Notes under the pieces: model-generated
Database searches by the model: none
Seen by the model: only the letters and a program-made list of their open reading frames with translations
What the model was told of the DNA's origin: nothing
Shown here: piece by piece, positions 30,884-31,859 of the stretch
How the letters are laid out: each line of letters starts with the position of its first letter
Numbering within the stretch: the first letter of the stretch is position 1
Source: Saccoglossus kowalevskii
Taxonomy: Eukaryota > Hemichordata > Enteropneusta > Harrimaniidae
Assembly: GCF_000003605.2 (NCBI RefSeq)
Contig: NW_003155752.1
Span: 9,388 to 41,246 of the forward strand
DNA length: 31,859 nt
Direction of reading: 5' to 3'
Position numbers and translations under genes: made by a program

Positions 30884-31070
30884 TAGATGATTATTCTGAT
30901 TGCCCAATTACACAATATTATAGATGAATAGTCTGATTGCCAAATTACAACTGACTATGATTGAATATTCTGATTGCCCAATTACAACTGATTATTTATG
31001 ATTAATCTGGGTGTCCAGTTACAACTGATTATAGATGAATAGTCTGACTGTCCATTTACAACTGATTTGA
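30884..31070 (+). repeat. Minisatellite, about 37-bp unit, 5 diverged copies
   Basis: The unit is roughly TAGATGAATAGTCTGATTGC followed by CCAATTACAACTGATTA. Five head-to-tail copies vary by substitutions and short indels. Confidence 0.8.
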
Positions 31071-31859
31071 TATGATTAAGGTAGCGAGAAGGGAAATTTT
31101 CACTTTTTTCTTGATTTTTCAAAAATTGATAAAACGGTTACTTTAGACCTTGATACATCACCCCAGGTTTACAAAAGATCGAAATTGCGAAATAACGTTG
31201 CTCAAATTAGTGTTTTAAAACACTAGCAGAAAAGACTACAACTGCCGTTTCGTGGATATTTGCATAGTGTTTATCTTTGGAAGGAATTAAATGATAAAAT
31301 CTTATCTGTATACTCTGTTGTTGACGATTCTGATATAACGGGTGATAAGCTTCCAGTTGCAAACAATGCGTGTTTATCTAACGTCCATTGTCAGCATTAT
31401 TGTCAGTCGAGACTTCGTCGGAGAAACATGGTCGTACAGTACTCATTTCGCCCAACCTTCCGCTTTTACATCGACCGCTTATCGCTTAATTTCCGACCAC
31501 GCGGTCTTGTCCGACCGGAAACCGACCGCATTTTAATCGCGTTTTTTTTTTCGCTCGCTCGCTTATTGAAAACAACATTGACCGCTCGCCCAAACACTGA
31601 AAACTGGCACATGGGTGGTCGAAATGGTGGTTTTGATAGTGAAGTGTGAACATACAACTAGTATTAATAGTATTAACTATTATTACATTCTGAACGACAC
31701 TTCAAATCTAATAGCTGTATTACACTTGTATCGTGAAAGCAACTGAACTGGGACCTCTTGTTACGTGTTTTGGGTGCTTGTTCTAGATGTAATATTTTTA
31801 TTTTTATTTTAATGAGACAGTTACGTGAAAAAAGCCTAGGTAACTCCTTTTGACAGAGC
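31071..31859. other. CpG-containing stretch with a long stop-free frame
   Basis: 31260-31649 is open for 129 codons on the + strand without a starting ATG, and 31466-31657 is open on the minus strand. The 31455-31580 part is rich in CGACCG-type motifs and CpG, unlike the rest of the window. No family was recognised; it may be an exon or promoter of a neighbouring gene, or a repeat. Confidence 0.3.

Overview
The window is nuclear DNA from a marine-invertebrate-like metazoan. It is AT-rich (about two thirds A+T by eye), has spliceosomal introns with GT..AG borders, is crowded with old retrotransposon remains, and contains a 231-base N gap typical of a draft assembly. Ngaro-type and LINE-type elements next to an orphan rhodopsin-class receptor would fit an ambulacrarian, cephalochordate or lophotrochozoan genome. 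I cannot name the species.

The only intact host gene I can defend is a three-exon class A G-protein-coupled receptor on the + strand (exons 12680-12908, 14749-15038 and 21413-22081; 395 residues). It has a likely poly(A) signal at 22662. It carries the standard receptor landmarks but lacks the TM6 tryptophan and proline. A 30-codon upstream reading frame ends one base before its start codon.

Layout. 1-4061: mostly featureless, with one TATA plus CRE cluster near 1.86-2.06 kb. 4062-7224: a decayed tyrosine-recombinase retrotransposon of the Ngaro/PAT type, with reverse transcriptase, RNase H and the recombinase N-terminus, bounded by split direct repeats in the order A1 - genes - B1 - A2 - B2. 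7225-12580: gene-free, with copy 1 of a dispersed repeat (8934-9375). 12586-22690: the receptor gene. Its 6.4-kb second intron holds two antisense LINE remnants (16461-17160 with an (AAAT)n tail, and 17190-19922 with the assembly gap inside). 22997-23395: copy 2 of the dispersed repeat. 25815-29545: a long intronless pseudogene on the minus strand, from an uncharacterised multi-copy protein family with an AT-hook-like start, Cys/His motifs and a PIN-like C-terminal end. 29673-29929: a small element with perfect 21-bp terminal inverted repeats. 30884-31070: a minisatellite with a unit of about 37 bp.

The parts do not form a pathway. The picture is one receptor gene in a landscape of retrotransposon decay. 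The two items closest to an undescribed system are the intronless AT-hook/PIN-like gene family represented by the 25.8-29.5 kb pseudogene, and the receptor's unusual sixth helix.
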